Assembly: GCF_024172185.1 (NCBI RefSeq)
Contig: NZ_JAMZEC010000001.1
Location: 558,001-622,000 of the forward strand
Length of the DNA: 64,000 nt
Source of the DNA: Nonomuraea roseoviolacea subsp. carminata
Lineage (GTDB): Bacteria; Actinomycetota; Actinomycetes; Streptosporangiales; Streptosporangiaceae
Direction of reading: 5' to 3'
How positions within the stretch are numbered: position 1 is the first letter of the stretch; every line of letters begins with the position of its first letter. The notes below the pieces were generated by a model. The model saw nothing but the letters and a program-made list of their open reading frames with translations. It did no database searches and had not been told where the DNA came from. Shown here in pieces: positions 14,697 to 22,911 of the stretch. Position numbers and translations under genes: made by a program.

Positions 14697-15932
14697 CTAC
14701 GCCGCGCCGGTCGGGGCCGGGGTGGGGGTCGGGAGGAGGCGGGGGCCGGGGGCCGGCCCCCGGGTGATCCGGTGCAGGAGGGCGTGCAGGCCGAGGGAGG
14801 TGCGGGGCGGCCCCGGCGTCCGCCAGCGGGGGCACGGGCCCTCGCAGCGGATCAGCCTCCCGTACAGGCCGATGCGGGTGCGGCCCGGGCCTGGGTGGAG
14901 GAAGGCCAGGTCCGCGCCGTCCCGACCCGCGCGCGTCAGGGCGGCGCGCATCTCCGGCGACCAGTACGCGTCCCACCCGGGCGACACCACCGCCAGCGCG
15001 CCGCGCAACGCGCCGAGGGTGAGGTCCACGCTGGTCAGGTACGCCAGAGGCGCGCCGCTCCGCTCGGCCAGGGCGACGGCGCGCCGCTCGTAGGCGGTGA
15101 AGAAGTCCGCGCCCGTCCCGTCGTAGGGCCGGTCGAACGTCACCTTCGGCGCCCGCGTCCCGCCCTCCGCGAGGTCCCGTCCTCCCCACCGGTTGTGGGC
15201 CTGCCAGGTGGTGACGGCGTTGACGAGCACCACGCGGCCACGCGCCGACGAGGAGCGCACGGTGATCGGCACGTACCGGGCGCCGCCCGTGGACGCGTCC
15301 AGCCGGACCAGGTAGACCCCCTCCCGCCAGCCGGTGGTGTCCACGGTCAGCGACGGCTTCCAGTGGGCGGCCGTCACCATGCCCCCGACCGTGAGCGGCC
15401 CGGCCTGCCGCGTCCCCGGGACGTTCCCCGACCGCCACACCAGCTCGGGCCGGGCGCCCATGCGGAAGGCGCGCGCGGTGAAGCCGGGCGCGGTCGTGGA
15501 CACCAGCAGCCGGAACCGCTCACCCGGCAGCACGCTGACCCGGTCGGCGTACCCCTCGATCTCGTGCTCGCCGCCCTCGGCGCCGATGCGCCACGCGGCC
15601 CGCCGGACCTGGCGGACCTGCCGTCGTCCGGGGACCGGCCCGGCGGCCCCGGCGCCCGTCCCCGGGTCCGCGCCCTTGTCCGCGACCGTCCCCCGGCCTG
15701 CTTCCGGGCTCGGCCCCGCCGCGGTCGGGGGCACGGCACCGGCGGCGGTCGGGGATGGGGCGGCGGCGGGCGTGGGACGCGATCCGGGCGGCACGGCGGC
15801 GGCGCCGCAGCCGGCGACCGGCGCGAGGGCCAGCGTCAGGGCGAGCCCGGCCGCCGGCAGCCTGAGCGTCCGCGGAGGGCGCGACGGGACCCGGCGGGAC
15901 GAGGGCGCCGCAGCGCCCGGGGAGGTACGCAC
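14697..15932 (-). CDS. Lipoprotein with N,N-dimethylformamidase beta-subunit-like domain
   Basis: 411 residues. N-terminal Arg-rich stretch, hydrophobic core and lipobox APVAGC near residue 42 point to a lipoprotein. An Ala/Pro/Gly-rich linker to about 115 is followed by a domain with WRIGAEGGEHEIEGYADRVSVLPGERFRLLVST, TVDTTGWREGVYLVRLD and NAVTTWQAHNRWGGRDL, which resembles the large-subunit C-terminal domain of N,N-dimethylformamidase and many secreted actinobacterial proteins. The end (after WSPEMRAAL, FLHPGPGRTRIG) looks shorter than usual. Enzymatic activity is not shown. Downstream of convergent Clp_N gene. Confidence 0.65.
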   Translation of the reverse strand: MRTSPGAAAPSSRRVPSRPPRTLRLPAAGLALTLALAPVAGCGAAAVPPGSRPTPAAAPSPTAAGAVPPTAAGPSPEAGRGTVADKGADPGTGAGAAGPVPGRRQVRQVRRAAWRIGAEGGEHEIEGYADRVSVLPGERFRLLVSTTAPGFTARAFRMGARPELVWRSGNVPGTRQAGPLTVGGMVTAAHWKPSLTVDTTGWREGVYLVRLDASTGGARYVPITVRSSSARGRVVLVNAVTTWQAHNRWGGRDLAEGGTRAPKVTFDRPYDGTGADFFTAYERRAVALAERSGAPLAYLTSVDLTLGALRGALAVVSPGWDAYWSPEMRAALTRAGRDGADLAFLHPGPGRTRIGLYGRLIRCEGPCPRWRTPGPPRTSLGLHALLHRITRGPAPGPRLLPTPTPAPTGAA

Positions 15933-16067
15933 GGAACCCCATCGTCACGACGCCGCCCCCGACAGCCGGCCACTTGACCGACTCCTTACGGCCCCACGGC
16001 CCACCCGCGACCCGTCACGCGCGTGTGCCGCCGCGACCCGTCACGACGCGTGTGCCGCCGCGGCCCG

Positions 16068-16970
16068 TCACACCGGCAGGACGCAGCCCGGGCTCTCCAC
16101 CCGGTACGTCTCCCCCGTCGGCGCCGGCACCCCGTCCTCCAGCGCGAACACCGTCACCACGTCCGCGTGCTGGTTGGCCACGTACATCCGGTCGCCGTCG
16201 ACGGCGAAGTGGCGCGGCCAGGCGCCGCCGGACGGCACCTCCGCCACCGTCGTCAGGTCCTCGGCCCGCAGCACGGAGATCGTGTCCGGCCCCCGGTTGG
16301 CCACGTAGACGTGCTCGCCGTGCACCTCCAGGTGGGACGGCTGGTTGCCGGAGCCCGCCCGCGAGGCCAGGCCCGTGAACCGCGCGTCGCCGTCGATGGC
16401 GGTGACCACCCCGTCGAGCTCCCCCACCACGTACAGCCGCGACCCGGCGAAGGCCATGTGGCGCGGGCCGGTGCCGGGCGGCAGGCGCAGCGGCTCCAGG
16501 GGCTCGCCGTCGAGCGTGTAGCGGCGGATCTCGTCGGTGCCGAGGTCGCTGATGTGCAGGACGTCCTCGTGGAAGACCGCCTGGTGGGCGTGCGGGCCCT
16601 CCTGGCGGTCGGCGACGGGGCCGGACCCCTTGTGGCGCAGGGCGATCGCCTGGCCGGTGAAGGCGCCCCGCTCGTCCAGGCGGTGGATGCTCGCGGTGCC
16701 GTCGCCGTAGTTGGCGACGGCGAGCAGCGCGCCGGACGGGTGGACGGCCACGTGGCACGGCGTGTGCCCCTCGCTGGGGCGTTCGGCCAGCGGCGACAGG
16801 CCGTTCCCGGCGCGCAGCGCGGTGATCCACCCCTGCGCCAGCTCGCCCACCGCGTACAGCACCGGAAGGGCGGGGTGGGCGGCCAGGAAGGACGGCGAGG
16901 CGATGCGGGTCAGCTCGCCGTCACCCGTGACGATGCCCGGGCCGTATCCGCCGATGTACAGGTGCTTCAC
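16068..16970 (-). CDS. Lactonase-fold seven-bladed beta-propeller (6-phosphogluconolactonase type)
   Basis: 300 residues of the YbhE/lactonase family. Repeated blade signatures: PCHVAVHPSGALLAVANYGDGTASIHRL, GPHAHQAVFHEDVLHISDLG, GPRHMAFAGSRLYVVGELDGVVTAI, QPSHLEVHGEHVYVANRGPDTISV, WPRHFAVDGDRMYVANQHADVV. GTG 16970 is chosen because a GAGAGGA ribosome site precedes it; an ATG 26 codons upstream would run through the divergent MarR-GNAT start. No signal peptide. Could hydrolyse 6-phosphogluconolactone or another sugar lactone. Likely regulated by the divergent MarR-GNAT protein. Confidence 0.85.
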   Translation of the reverse strand: MKHLYIGGYGPGIVTGDGELTRIASPSFLAAHPALPVLYAVGELAQGWITALRAGNGLSPLAERPSEGHTPCHVAVHPSGALLAVANYGDGTASIHRLDERGAFTGQAIALRHKGSGPVADRQEGPHAHQAVFHEDVLHISDLGTDEIRRYTLDGEPLEPLRLPPGTGPRHMAFAGSRLYVVGELDGVVTAIDGDARFTGLASRAGSGNQPSHLEVHGEHVYVANRGPDTISVLRAEDLTTVAEVPSGGAWPRHFAVDGDRMYVANQHADVVTVFALEDGVPAPTGETYRVESPGCVLPV

Positions 16971-16999
16971 GACAAGCGTCCTCTCATGGTTGACTGGAG

Positions 17000-17013
17000 C
17001 AATGAATTCATTG
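17000..17013 (+). promoter_or_regulatory. 14-bp palindrome over the MarR-GNAT start codon
   Basis: CAATGAATTCATTG is a perfect palindrome that contains the ATG at 17002-17004. It lies in the 31-bp region between divergent genes and is a natural autoregulatory operator for the MarR domain. Confidence 0.6.
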
Positions 17014-17919
17014 ACCCAAGCAAGGGTTTCTGAGATCAGAGCCTTCAACCGGTTCTATACGAAGGTGATCGGCGTTCTCCAGGCCGGGATGCACGACTCC
17101 GCGTACTCCCTCACCGAGGCGAGGGTCCTGTACGAGCTGGCGCACCACGGCGAGCCGATGGAGACCGGCGACCTGCGCGGGCTGCTCGGGCTCGACGCGG
17201 GCTACCTCAGCCGCATCCTGTCGCGGCTGGAGGGCGACGGCCTGCTGGCGCGCGAGCGCTCGCCCGGCGACGCGCGCAAGCAGGTCGTACGGCTGAGCGA
17301 GACCGGCGTCGCCACGTACCGGCACCTGGACGCCCTGTCGGCCGAGGAGATCGAGCAGCTCCTGGCCGCCCTGCCCGAGGCCGGGCAGGAGCGGCTGGTG
17401 AGCGCGATGGCCACGATCAGGGAGCTGATCGGCGGCGAGCGGGAGCGCGAGCCGTTCGTCATCAGGGCGCCGCGCGTCGGCGACCTCGGCTGGGCCGTCC
17501 AGCGGCACGGCGACCTCTACAGCCGCGAGTACGGCTGGGGCCTCGCGTTCGAGCAGCTCGTGGCCCGGCTCATGGGCGAGCTGGACTTCGCGGGCCGCGA
17601 CACGGGCTGGATCGCCGAGGCCGGCGGCGAGCGGCTGGGCTGCGTGTTCTTCGAGCACGTGGACGACGGCACCGCCAAGCTGCGGATGCTGCTCGTCGAG
17701 CCGTCCGCCCGGGGGCTCGGCCTCGGGCGGCGGCTGGTCGAGGAGTGCGTGCGCCACGCCCGCGCGGGCGGCTACAAGCGGATCACGCTGTGGACCCGCG
17801 AGTGCCTGGACAGCGCCCGGCGCATCTACGCGCGCGTGGGGTTCGTGCACGAGTCCAGCGAGAGGGGCGTCGAGAACGGCGTCGAGGTGGTGGACGAGAT
17901 CTGGACGCTCGACCTGTGA
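17002..17919 (+). CDS. MarR-GNAT fusion: transcription regulator with acetyltransferase domain
   Basis: 305 residues. N-terminal MarR winged helix (about 5-145: SLTEARVLYELAHHGEPMETGDL, LDAGYLSRILSRLEGDGLLARERSPGDARKQVVRLSETG) followed by a GNAT domain (about 150-300: acetyl-CoA loop EPSARGLGLGRRLVEECVRHAR, then LWTRECLDSARRIYARVGF). Such fusions are common in actinobacteria and may acetylate a small ligand while repressing. ATG 17002, 31 bp from the divergent lactonase-fold gene; GGAG precedes the start. In-frame upstream codons lie inside the neighbour and are rejected. Confidence 0.92.
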   Translation: MNSLTQARVSEIRAFNRFYTKVIGVLQAGMHDSAYSLTEARVLYELAHHGEPMETGDLRGLLGLDAGYLSRILSRLEGDGLLARERSPGDARKQVVRLSETGVATYRHLDALSAEEIEQLLAALPEAGQERLVSAMATIRELIGGEREREPFVIRAPRVGDLGWAVQRHGDLYSREYGWGLAFEQLVARLMGELDFAGRDTGWIAEAGGERLGCVFFEHVDDGTAKLRMLLVEPSARGLGLGRRLVEECVRHARAGGYKRITLWTRECLDSARRIYARVGFVHESSERGVENGVEVVDEIWTLDL

Positions 17920-17920
17920 G

Positions 17921-20287
17921 TCAGCGCCCGCGGCGCCGGCCCGGCCACCAGTTGAGCGGCCCGGCCAGGCGCATCAGGCTGGGCACGAGCACCGCCCGGA
18001 TCACCGTCGCGTCCACCAGCACCGCCACCGCCATGCCGACGCCGAGCATCTGCACGAACGTCACCTCCGCCGTGGCGTACGCGGCGAAGGACAGCGCCAG
18101 GATGCCGCCCGCCGCGGTGATCAGCGGGGCGCCCCGCTGGAGCCCGGCCGCCACGGCCCGCGTGGTGTCGCCCGTCCTCGCGTACTCCTCCTCGATCCTG
18201 GACAGCAGGAACACCTCGTAGTCCATGGACAGGCCGTAGGCCACGCACAGCATGAGGATGGGGATGCTCGGGTCGAGGCTGCCGGTGGGCGTGAAGCCGA
18301 GCAGGCCCGCCAGGTGCCCGTCCTGGTAGACCCAGACGAGCGCGCCGAACATCACGCCGAGGCTGAGCAGGTTCAGCGCGCTCGCCTTGACCGGGATGAG
18401 CAGGCTGCGGGTCATGGCGAGCAGCAGCACGAACGTGACGCCCAGCATCAGCCCGAGGACCAGCGGCAGCCGGCCGACGACCGAGGCCCGGTAGTCGGCC
18501 AGCTCCGCCGGATAGCCGCCCACCAGCACCGGGAACGGCGGCCGGACGGCCCGCACGGCCGCGACCAGCCGCACCGGATCGCCGGCCAGCGCCTCGGCCG
18601 AGGGCACCACCGACAGCCAGGTACCGTTTGTGCCGCTTGTGCCGCTTGTGCCGCCTGTCCCGCTTGTCCCGCTTGTGCCGCTTGTGCCGCTTGTGCCGCT
18701 TGTGCCGCTTGTGCCGCTTGTGCCGCCTGTGCCGGCCCGGCCGGCGAACCGGGCCGGGTCGCCCGCGCCGACGCGCCGCCCGGCCGCGTATGAGCCGGCC
18801 GCGGAGTCGACCTGGGCCACCCCGGGCAGCCGCGACAGAGCCACCGCGTAGGCGTCCACCGGCCCGCCGCCACCCCGGACGGCCGCGGAAGCGTCCGCCC
18901 CGCCGCCACCCTGAACGGCCGCGGAGCCGTCCGCCGGCCCTGCGGCCGCCCGGGAGACGACCTGGATGGCGTCGGTCTCCTCGGCGGGGAAGCCCTGCCG
19001 GATGACCTCCTGCGTCTGCCGGGCCGGGGCGGAGACCGGCAGGATCCGGTCGTCGGCCACCCCGAACCGCAGCCCGAGGAACGGCGAGGCGAGCAGGAGC
19101 AGCAGCCCGGCCGCCAGGCCCCCGAAGACCAGCGGCCGGCGCATGACCCGCGTCGCGAGCCCGTGCCAGAACCCGCCCTCCCGCTCCGGCGCGGCCCGCC
19201 TCGGCAGCAGCGCCCCGCCTGCGGAGGCGAGGACGGCCGGCAGCACGAGCACGGCGGCGACCGTCCCGCCGAGCACCACCGCGATGCCCGCGTACGCGAA
19301 CGAGCGCAGGAACCCGAACGGCAGCGCGAAGAGCACCGCCAGCGAGGCGGCCACGGTGAGCCCGCTGAACAGCACGGTGCGCCCCGCGTGCTCGACGGCC
19401 GCGGCCACGGCCTCCACCCGGTCGAGCCCGCGCCGCGTCTCCTCGCGGAAGCGCGCGATCATGAACAGGCAGTAGTCGACGCCGAGCCCGAGGCCCATCG
19501 CCAGCGTCAGGTTAAGGGCGAAGGTGGAGATCTCGGCGAACGCCAGCACCCCGCGCAACAGGGCCAGCCCGACGACCATGGCGTACACCCCGGCCAGGAT
19601 CGGCACCAGGGCGGCGGCGACCCGCCGCTGGTAGAGCCAGAGCAGGACGAACACCAGCGGGAAGACGACCATCTCCGCGCGGACGAAGTCCTGGCGGGCC
19701 AGCGGCACGGTCTGGCGGAACACCTCCTCGCCCCCTCCGGCCCGCACCTGGAGGAGCGCGTCGCCCCGCGTGATGTCGGGGACCAGGCGGGGCAGCACGA
19801 CCTGCCGGACGTGGCCGGCGTCACCGGGGACGCGCGCGACGATCAGCGCGTGCCGCCGGTCCTCGCTGCGCAGGGTGGCGGAGCCGCCCCGGGTCCAGTA
19901 CGAGGCGGCCTCGGCGACGCCCTCCGCGGCGGCGACCCGGGCGGTCAGCCGGCGGCCCGCCTCGGCGACGGCGGCGTCGTCCACGGTGCCCGTCCGCGCC
20001 GTGACGAGGAAGACCAGGTCGGGGCTTCCGGTGCCGAACCGGGCGGCCAGCTCGGCCTGGGCCCGGTCGGACTCGGATCCGGGAGCGTCGAACCGGGCCA
20101 GCGACAGGCGCGGCACCGCGCCGGCCGCGAGCGCCGCGGCGGCCACGAACAGGGCCAGGGCGAGGGCGAGCACGGCGCGGCGCCGCCGGGCGAGGAGGCG
20201 GCCGAGCCGGCGCAGGGGCGGCCCGTCCCCGGGCGCGGCCGGCGCGGGTCCGGTGTCCGGGACCACGGGCGCGGTCGGGTTGGTCAT
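17921..20287 (-). CDS. MMPL/RND-family membrane transporter
   Basis: 788 residues with the duplicated RND plan: TM1, a periplasmic loop (~50-190), TM2-6, cytosolic linker, TM7, a second loop (~395-590), TM8-12. Proton-relay Asp motifs are GLGLGVDYCLFMIARFREE (TM4-5) and AYGLSMDYEVFLLSRIEEEY. MMPL proteins export lipids, siderophores or drugs. The second extracytoplasmic loop carries a Gly-Thr-Ser tandem repeat of about 12 triplets (see 18625-18735). ATG 20287; divergent from a TetR gene, so likely repressed by it. Ends 2 bp from the convergent MarR-GNAT stop. Confidence 0.9.
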   Translation of the reverse strand: MTNPTAPVVPDTGPAPAAPGDGPPLRRLGRLLARRRRAVLALALALFVAAAALAAGAVPRLSLARFDAPGSESDRAQAELAARFGTGSPDLVFLVTARTGTVDDAAVAEAGRRLTARVAAAEGVAEAASYWTRGGSATLRSEDRRHALIVARVPGDAGHVRQVVLPRLVPDITRGDALLQVRAGGGEEVFRQTVPLARQDFVRAEMVVFPLVFVLLWLYQRRVAAALVPILAGVYAMVVGLALLRGVLAFAEISTFALNLTLAMGLGLGVDYCLFMIARFREETRRGLDRVEAVAAAVEHAGRTVLFSGLTVAASLAVLFALPFGFLRSFAYAGIAVVLGGTVAAVLVLPAVLASAGGALLPRRAAPEREGGFWHGLATRVMRRPLVFGGLAAGLLLLLASPFLGLRFGVADDRILPVSAPARQTQEVIRQGFPAEETDAIQVVSRAAAGPADGSAAVQGGGGADASAAVRGGGGPVDAYAVALSRLPGVAQVDSAAGSYAAGRRVGAGDPARFAGRAGTGGTSGTSGTSGTSGTSGTSGTSGTGGTSGTSGTNGTWLSVVPSAEALAGDPVRLVAAVRAVRPPFPVLVGGYPAELADYRASVVGRLPLVLGLMLGVTFVLLLAMTRSLLIPVKASALNLLSLGVMFGALVWVYQDGHLAGLLGFTPTGSLDPSIPILMLCVAYGLSMDYEVFLLSRIEEEYARTGDTTRAVAAGLQRGAPLITAAGGILALSFAAYATAEVTFVQMLGVGMAVAVLVDATVIRAVLVPSLMRLAGPLNWWPGRRRGR
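18625..18735 (-). repeat. 9-bp tandem repeat inside the MMPL gene
   Basis: About 12 copies of a 9-bp unit (ttgtgccgc on the plus strand), coding Gly-Thr-Ser/Gly/Asn on the minus strand. Length is a multiple of 3, so frame is kept. Probably a slippage-prone flexible segment of the extracytoplasmic loop. Confidence 0.9.
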
Positions 20288-20352
20288 GCGGGCTCCCCGG
20301 AAAAGTCGGTAATCTACTCGTGTTCTGTCCTACGAGGCTCAGGAATACAAGT

Positions 20353-20366
20353 AAATGCTCGCATTT
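20353..20366 (+). promoter_or_regulatory. Inverted repeat between TetR and MMPL genes
   Basis: AAATGC-TC-GCATTT, with partial extension ACAA...TTGT, in the AT-richer 114-bp divergent promoter. Candidate operator of the TetR protein. Confidence 0.5.
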
Positions 20367-20401
20367 GTCAACGCGGGATGCCGTCGCGTCCGGAGGCCGT
20401 C

Positions 20402-20995
20402 GTGACCGAGCGCGCGGTGCGCAGGCAGGCGCGGGGGCTCCGGCGCATGGCCGAGATCCTCGACGCGGCCGAGCTGGTGATCGCCGACGTCGGCTACCCG
20501 GAGATGACGACCAACCAGGTCGCGGCCCGCGCCGGGATGTCGCCGGGCTCGCTGTACCAGTTCTTCCGCAACAAGGAGGAGATCCTCGACGGGCTGGTGG
20601 CCCGCTACACCGACGAGCGGGAGGAGTTCTGGGCGACCCGGCTGGCCGAGGTCACGCCGGAGGTGCCGCTGGAGGCGCTGGTCGGGCGGCTCGTGGACGA
20701 GAGCGTGGCGTTCAAGACGCGCTCGCCCGCCTACTGGGCGCTGCTGTACGGCTCGGCGACCGGCGACCGGCTGGCCACCGCGGCGGGACGGCTGCACGAG
20801 GCGATCGCCGGCCAGGTGGCGCGGATGCTGCTGCGGCGCTCCCCCGGCCTGGAGCCGGAGCGGGCGCTGACCCTCGGCACGATGGCGGTGGCCGCCGTGA
20901 AGGCCGTCATGCCGCTCGTGTCGACGGCCGCGCCGGAGCGGGCGGACGCGCTCGTGGCCGAGCTGAAGGTGATGCTGGTGCGCTACCTGGCCTGA
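20402..20995 (+). CDS. TetR-family regulator of the MMPL transporter
   Basis: 197 residues from GTG 20402, favoured because CGGAGG lies 5 bp upstream; an in-frame ATG at 20378 would add 8 residues. HTH about 20-65 (AELVIADVGYPEMTTNQVAARAGMSPGSLYQFFRNKEEIL), then a helical effector domain with KTRSPAYWALL. Frames open upstream from 19163 are shadow of the MMPL gene. Divergent arrangement argues for local repression of the transporter. Confidence 0.9.
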   Translation: MTERAVRRQARGLRRMAEILDAAELVIADVGYPEMTTNQVAARAGMSPGSLYQFFRNKEEILDGLVARYTDEREEFWATRLAEVTPEVPLEALVGRLVDESVAFKTRSPAYWALLYGSATGDRLATAAGRLHEAIAGQVARMLLRRSPGLEPERALTLGTMAVAAVKAVMPLVSTAAPERADALVAELKVMLVRYLA

Positions 20996-21001
20996 GCGGT
21001 C

Positions 21002-21120
21002 CGGGAGCTCAGGGCCCGGCCCGGGAGGTCAGGGCCCGATCCGGGAGGTCAGGGCCGGAAGGAGCCGGCCCGGGAGGTCAGGGCCGGAAGGAGCCGGCCC
21101 GGGAGGTCAGGGCCGGAAGG
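21002..21120. repeat. 20- and 29-bp tandem repeats after TetR, including the PhoX-like gene end
   Basis: CGGGAGGTCAGGGCC-type units begin at 21002, 21022 and 21042 (20-bp period) and at 21071 and 21100 (29-bp period, adding GGAAGGAGCCGGC). The last copy contains the stop codon of the minus-strand gene (21107-21109). The array looks like successive duplications of that gene's 3' end. Confidence 0.85.
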
Positions 21121-22141
21121 GGCCGGTCACCTCGAAGGTGTGGCCGTCGCCCGGCTCGCCGGCCGGGCCGCGGCGGGAGGAGAAGTACAGGCGCGAGCCG
21201 TCGGGCGAGAACGCGGGCCCCGCCAGCTCCGCCCCGGCGTGCCCCTCCAGCCGCAGGAACGGGGCGATCGCCCGGTCGGGGGTGATGACGTCGACGCCCA
21301 TCGTGTCCCTGGTCACGTACAGGTCGCCGGAGGGCGCGGCGGTGACGGCCCGCACGCCTCCGCACAGCCGCTCCAGCGTGGACGTCTGCGCGTCGTAGGC
21401 CCACAGGCCGTGATCGCCCTTGGTGGTGAAGTAGCAGACGCCGCCAGCGTAGTGGCAGCCCTCCGCGCCGTCGAAGCGGCGCGCGTCCTCGACCTGGTGG
21501 CGGGCGGCCTTGAGCAACGCGGCGGGCGAGGGCACCGGCCGCCAGCCGCCGGAGACGCACAGCACCTCCAGTCGCCCCTCGGTCAGGTCGCCCCAGTCGC
21601 CCGGCACGAACCGGTAGAAGCACCCGTCGGGCTCGCCCTCGGTGAGGTACACGACCTGGCGGTCGGGGTCGCAGGCGGCGGCCTCGTGACGGAAGCGGCC
21701 CATGGCCAGGCGCGGCCGGGCGGCGCGGGCGCCGTACGGGTCGCACTCGAAGACCCGGCCGCGGTGGCCCAGCTCGCACGACAGCCAGGTGTGCCAGGGG
21801 GTGGCGCCACCGGCGCAGTTGAGATCGGTGCCGGACAGGATGCGGTAGGCGTCGGCGATCGTGCCGTCCGGCGCGAAGCGGAGGGCCGAGGCGCCGCCGA
21901 GCAGGGGCAGCTCGGAGTTGGACACGTAGATCCAGCCGGCGCCGTCGGGGAAGCAGGCGCCGCCGTCGGGTGCCGCGTGCCAGGTCAGCCCAGCCACCTT
22001 GCGGCCCGAGCGGGCCACGACCCGGCCGGTGAACCCGGCGGGCAGGACCAGCCCGTCGCCGCCGTACGGGGCGAGCGGGCCGTACGGGCCGGCCGCCTCC
22101 CGGCGGAGCGGGCCCGTGCGGAGGAGAGTCTTGCGGGACAT
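21107..22141 (-). CDS. PhoX-like (DUF839) beta-propeller protein
   Basis: 344 residues of the alkaline phosphatase PhoX / DUF839 family. Seen: GLVLPAGFTGRVVARSG, the tight WHAAPDGGACFPDGAGWIYVSNSE, LNCAGGATPWHTWLSCEL, KGDHGLWAYD, FSPDGSRLYFSSRRG. PhoX phosphatases are Ca/Fe-dependent and usually Tat-exported; here the N-terminus (MSRKTLLRTGPLRREAAGPYG) shows no twin-arginine or hydrophobic signal segment, so location is uncertain and it may not be a secreted phosphatase. ATG 22141. Monocistronic. Confidence 0.8.
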   Translation of the reverse strand: MSRKTLLRTGPLRREAAGPYGPLAPYGGDGLVLPAGFTGRVVARSGRKVAGLTWHAAPDGGACFPDGAGWIYVSNSELPLLGGASALRFAPDGTIADAYRILSGTDLNCAGGATPWHTWLSCELGHRGRVFECDPYGARAARPRLAMGRFRHEAAACDPDRQVVYLTEGEPDGCFYRFVPGDWGDLTEGRLEVLCVSGGWRPVPSPAALLKAARHQVEDARRFDGAEGCHYAGGVCYFTTKGDHGLWAYDAQTSTLERLCGGVRAVTAAPSGDLYVTRDTMGVDVITPDRAIAPFLRLEGHAGAELAGPAFSPDGSRLYFSSRRGPAGEPGDGHTFEVTGPFRP

Positions 22142-22298
22142 GGGTCAGGCCTCCCTCTGGGTCCACGCTAGTCGACAGCACGGACATGAATGGCGGGATC
22201 CCGGCCGCCGAACAGCACGCGAACCCCGGCCCACCGGCCTGTCGCATCCGTGCATATCGCCCACGGCTTTCCCCCTGTCCCGGCGTCCGGCACGGAAA

Positions 22299-22328
22299 AG
22301 CCCGGGGCCGCGCGGGGCTCCGGGCTTG
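22299..22328 (-). terminator. Rho-independent terminator of dps
   Basis: AAGCCCGG (22299-22306) pairs with CCGGGCTT (22321-22328), with further GGCC/GGGCT pairing inside; on the minus strand the stem is followed by TTTTCC. Confidence 0.75.
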
Positions 22329-22338
22329 ACCGGCGGGG

Positions 22339-22806
22339 TCAGCGCTGGGCCTGGAACATCCAGCGCTCCTTGTCGATGTCCTGGGCGATCGCGATGAGGA
22401 TGTCCTGGCTGGCGGGGTCGGGCTCCTCGGTCGCCTCGATCCGCTCGCGCAGCCGCCGGCCGATCCCGTCGAGGATGTCCGCGACCGTGGCCACGACCTT
22501 GCCGTCCTCGATCCAGCCGTTCTCCGGCTGCGCCAGCTTGGTGTTCTTGGCCAGGGTGGAGGAGCGGCCGTCGGGGTTGATGCCCAGCGCCGCCGCGCGT
22601 TCGGCCACGGTGTCGGCGTGCTCGCGCGCCAGCGAGACCAGCTCGTCGAGTTGCAGGTGCACCGAGCGGAAGTTCGTGCCGACGATGTTCCAGTGCATCT
22701 GCTTGGCGACGAGCGACAGGTCGATGAGGTCGACCAGGGTGCCCTGAAGGCACTCGGCGACCGTGCTCTTCGCCTCGCCCGAAAGGGGTCCGGTGATCGG
22801 AGCCAT
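22339..22806 (-). CDS. dps: Dps-family DNA-protection/ferritin-like protein
   Basis: 155 residues. Inter-subunit ferroxidase motif HWNIVGTNFRSVHLQLDELVSLAREHADTVAERAAALG carries the His, Asp and Glu ligands of Dps; KERWMFQAQR ends the protein. It oxidises Fe(II) with H2O2 and shields DNA. The start is set at ATG 22806 because GGGGAGGA lies upstream; an in-frame ATG at 22833 also has GGAG and would add a 9-residue N-terminus. Divergent from the MerR gene at 22912, with an AT-richer promoter region between. Confidence 0.92.
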   Translation of the reverse strand: MAPITGPLSGEAKSTVAECLQGTLVDLIDLSLVAKQMHWNIVGTNFRSVHLQLDELVSLAREHADTVAERAAALGINPDGRSSTLAKNTKLAQPENGWIEDGKVVATVADILDGIGRRLRERIEATEEPDPASQDILIAIAQDIDKERWMFQAQR

Positions 22807-22911
22807 GATGTTTTCCTCCCCGTTGTACGACATCTCTGCTCTCCTGCACGAAATATGGCGCTTTAATCCTCTGGATTGACACTGCAACAGTGACAGTGTC
22901 ATCGTGGTGGC

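Noticed and set aside
19163..20995. 610-residue frame ending in the TetR gene
   Set aside because: Its first 400 residues are antisense to the MMPL gene; TetR domain and ribosome site point to 20402.
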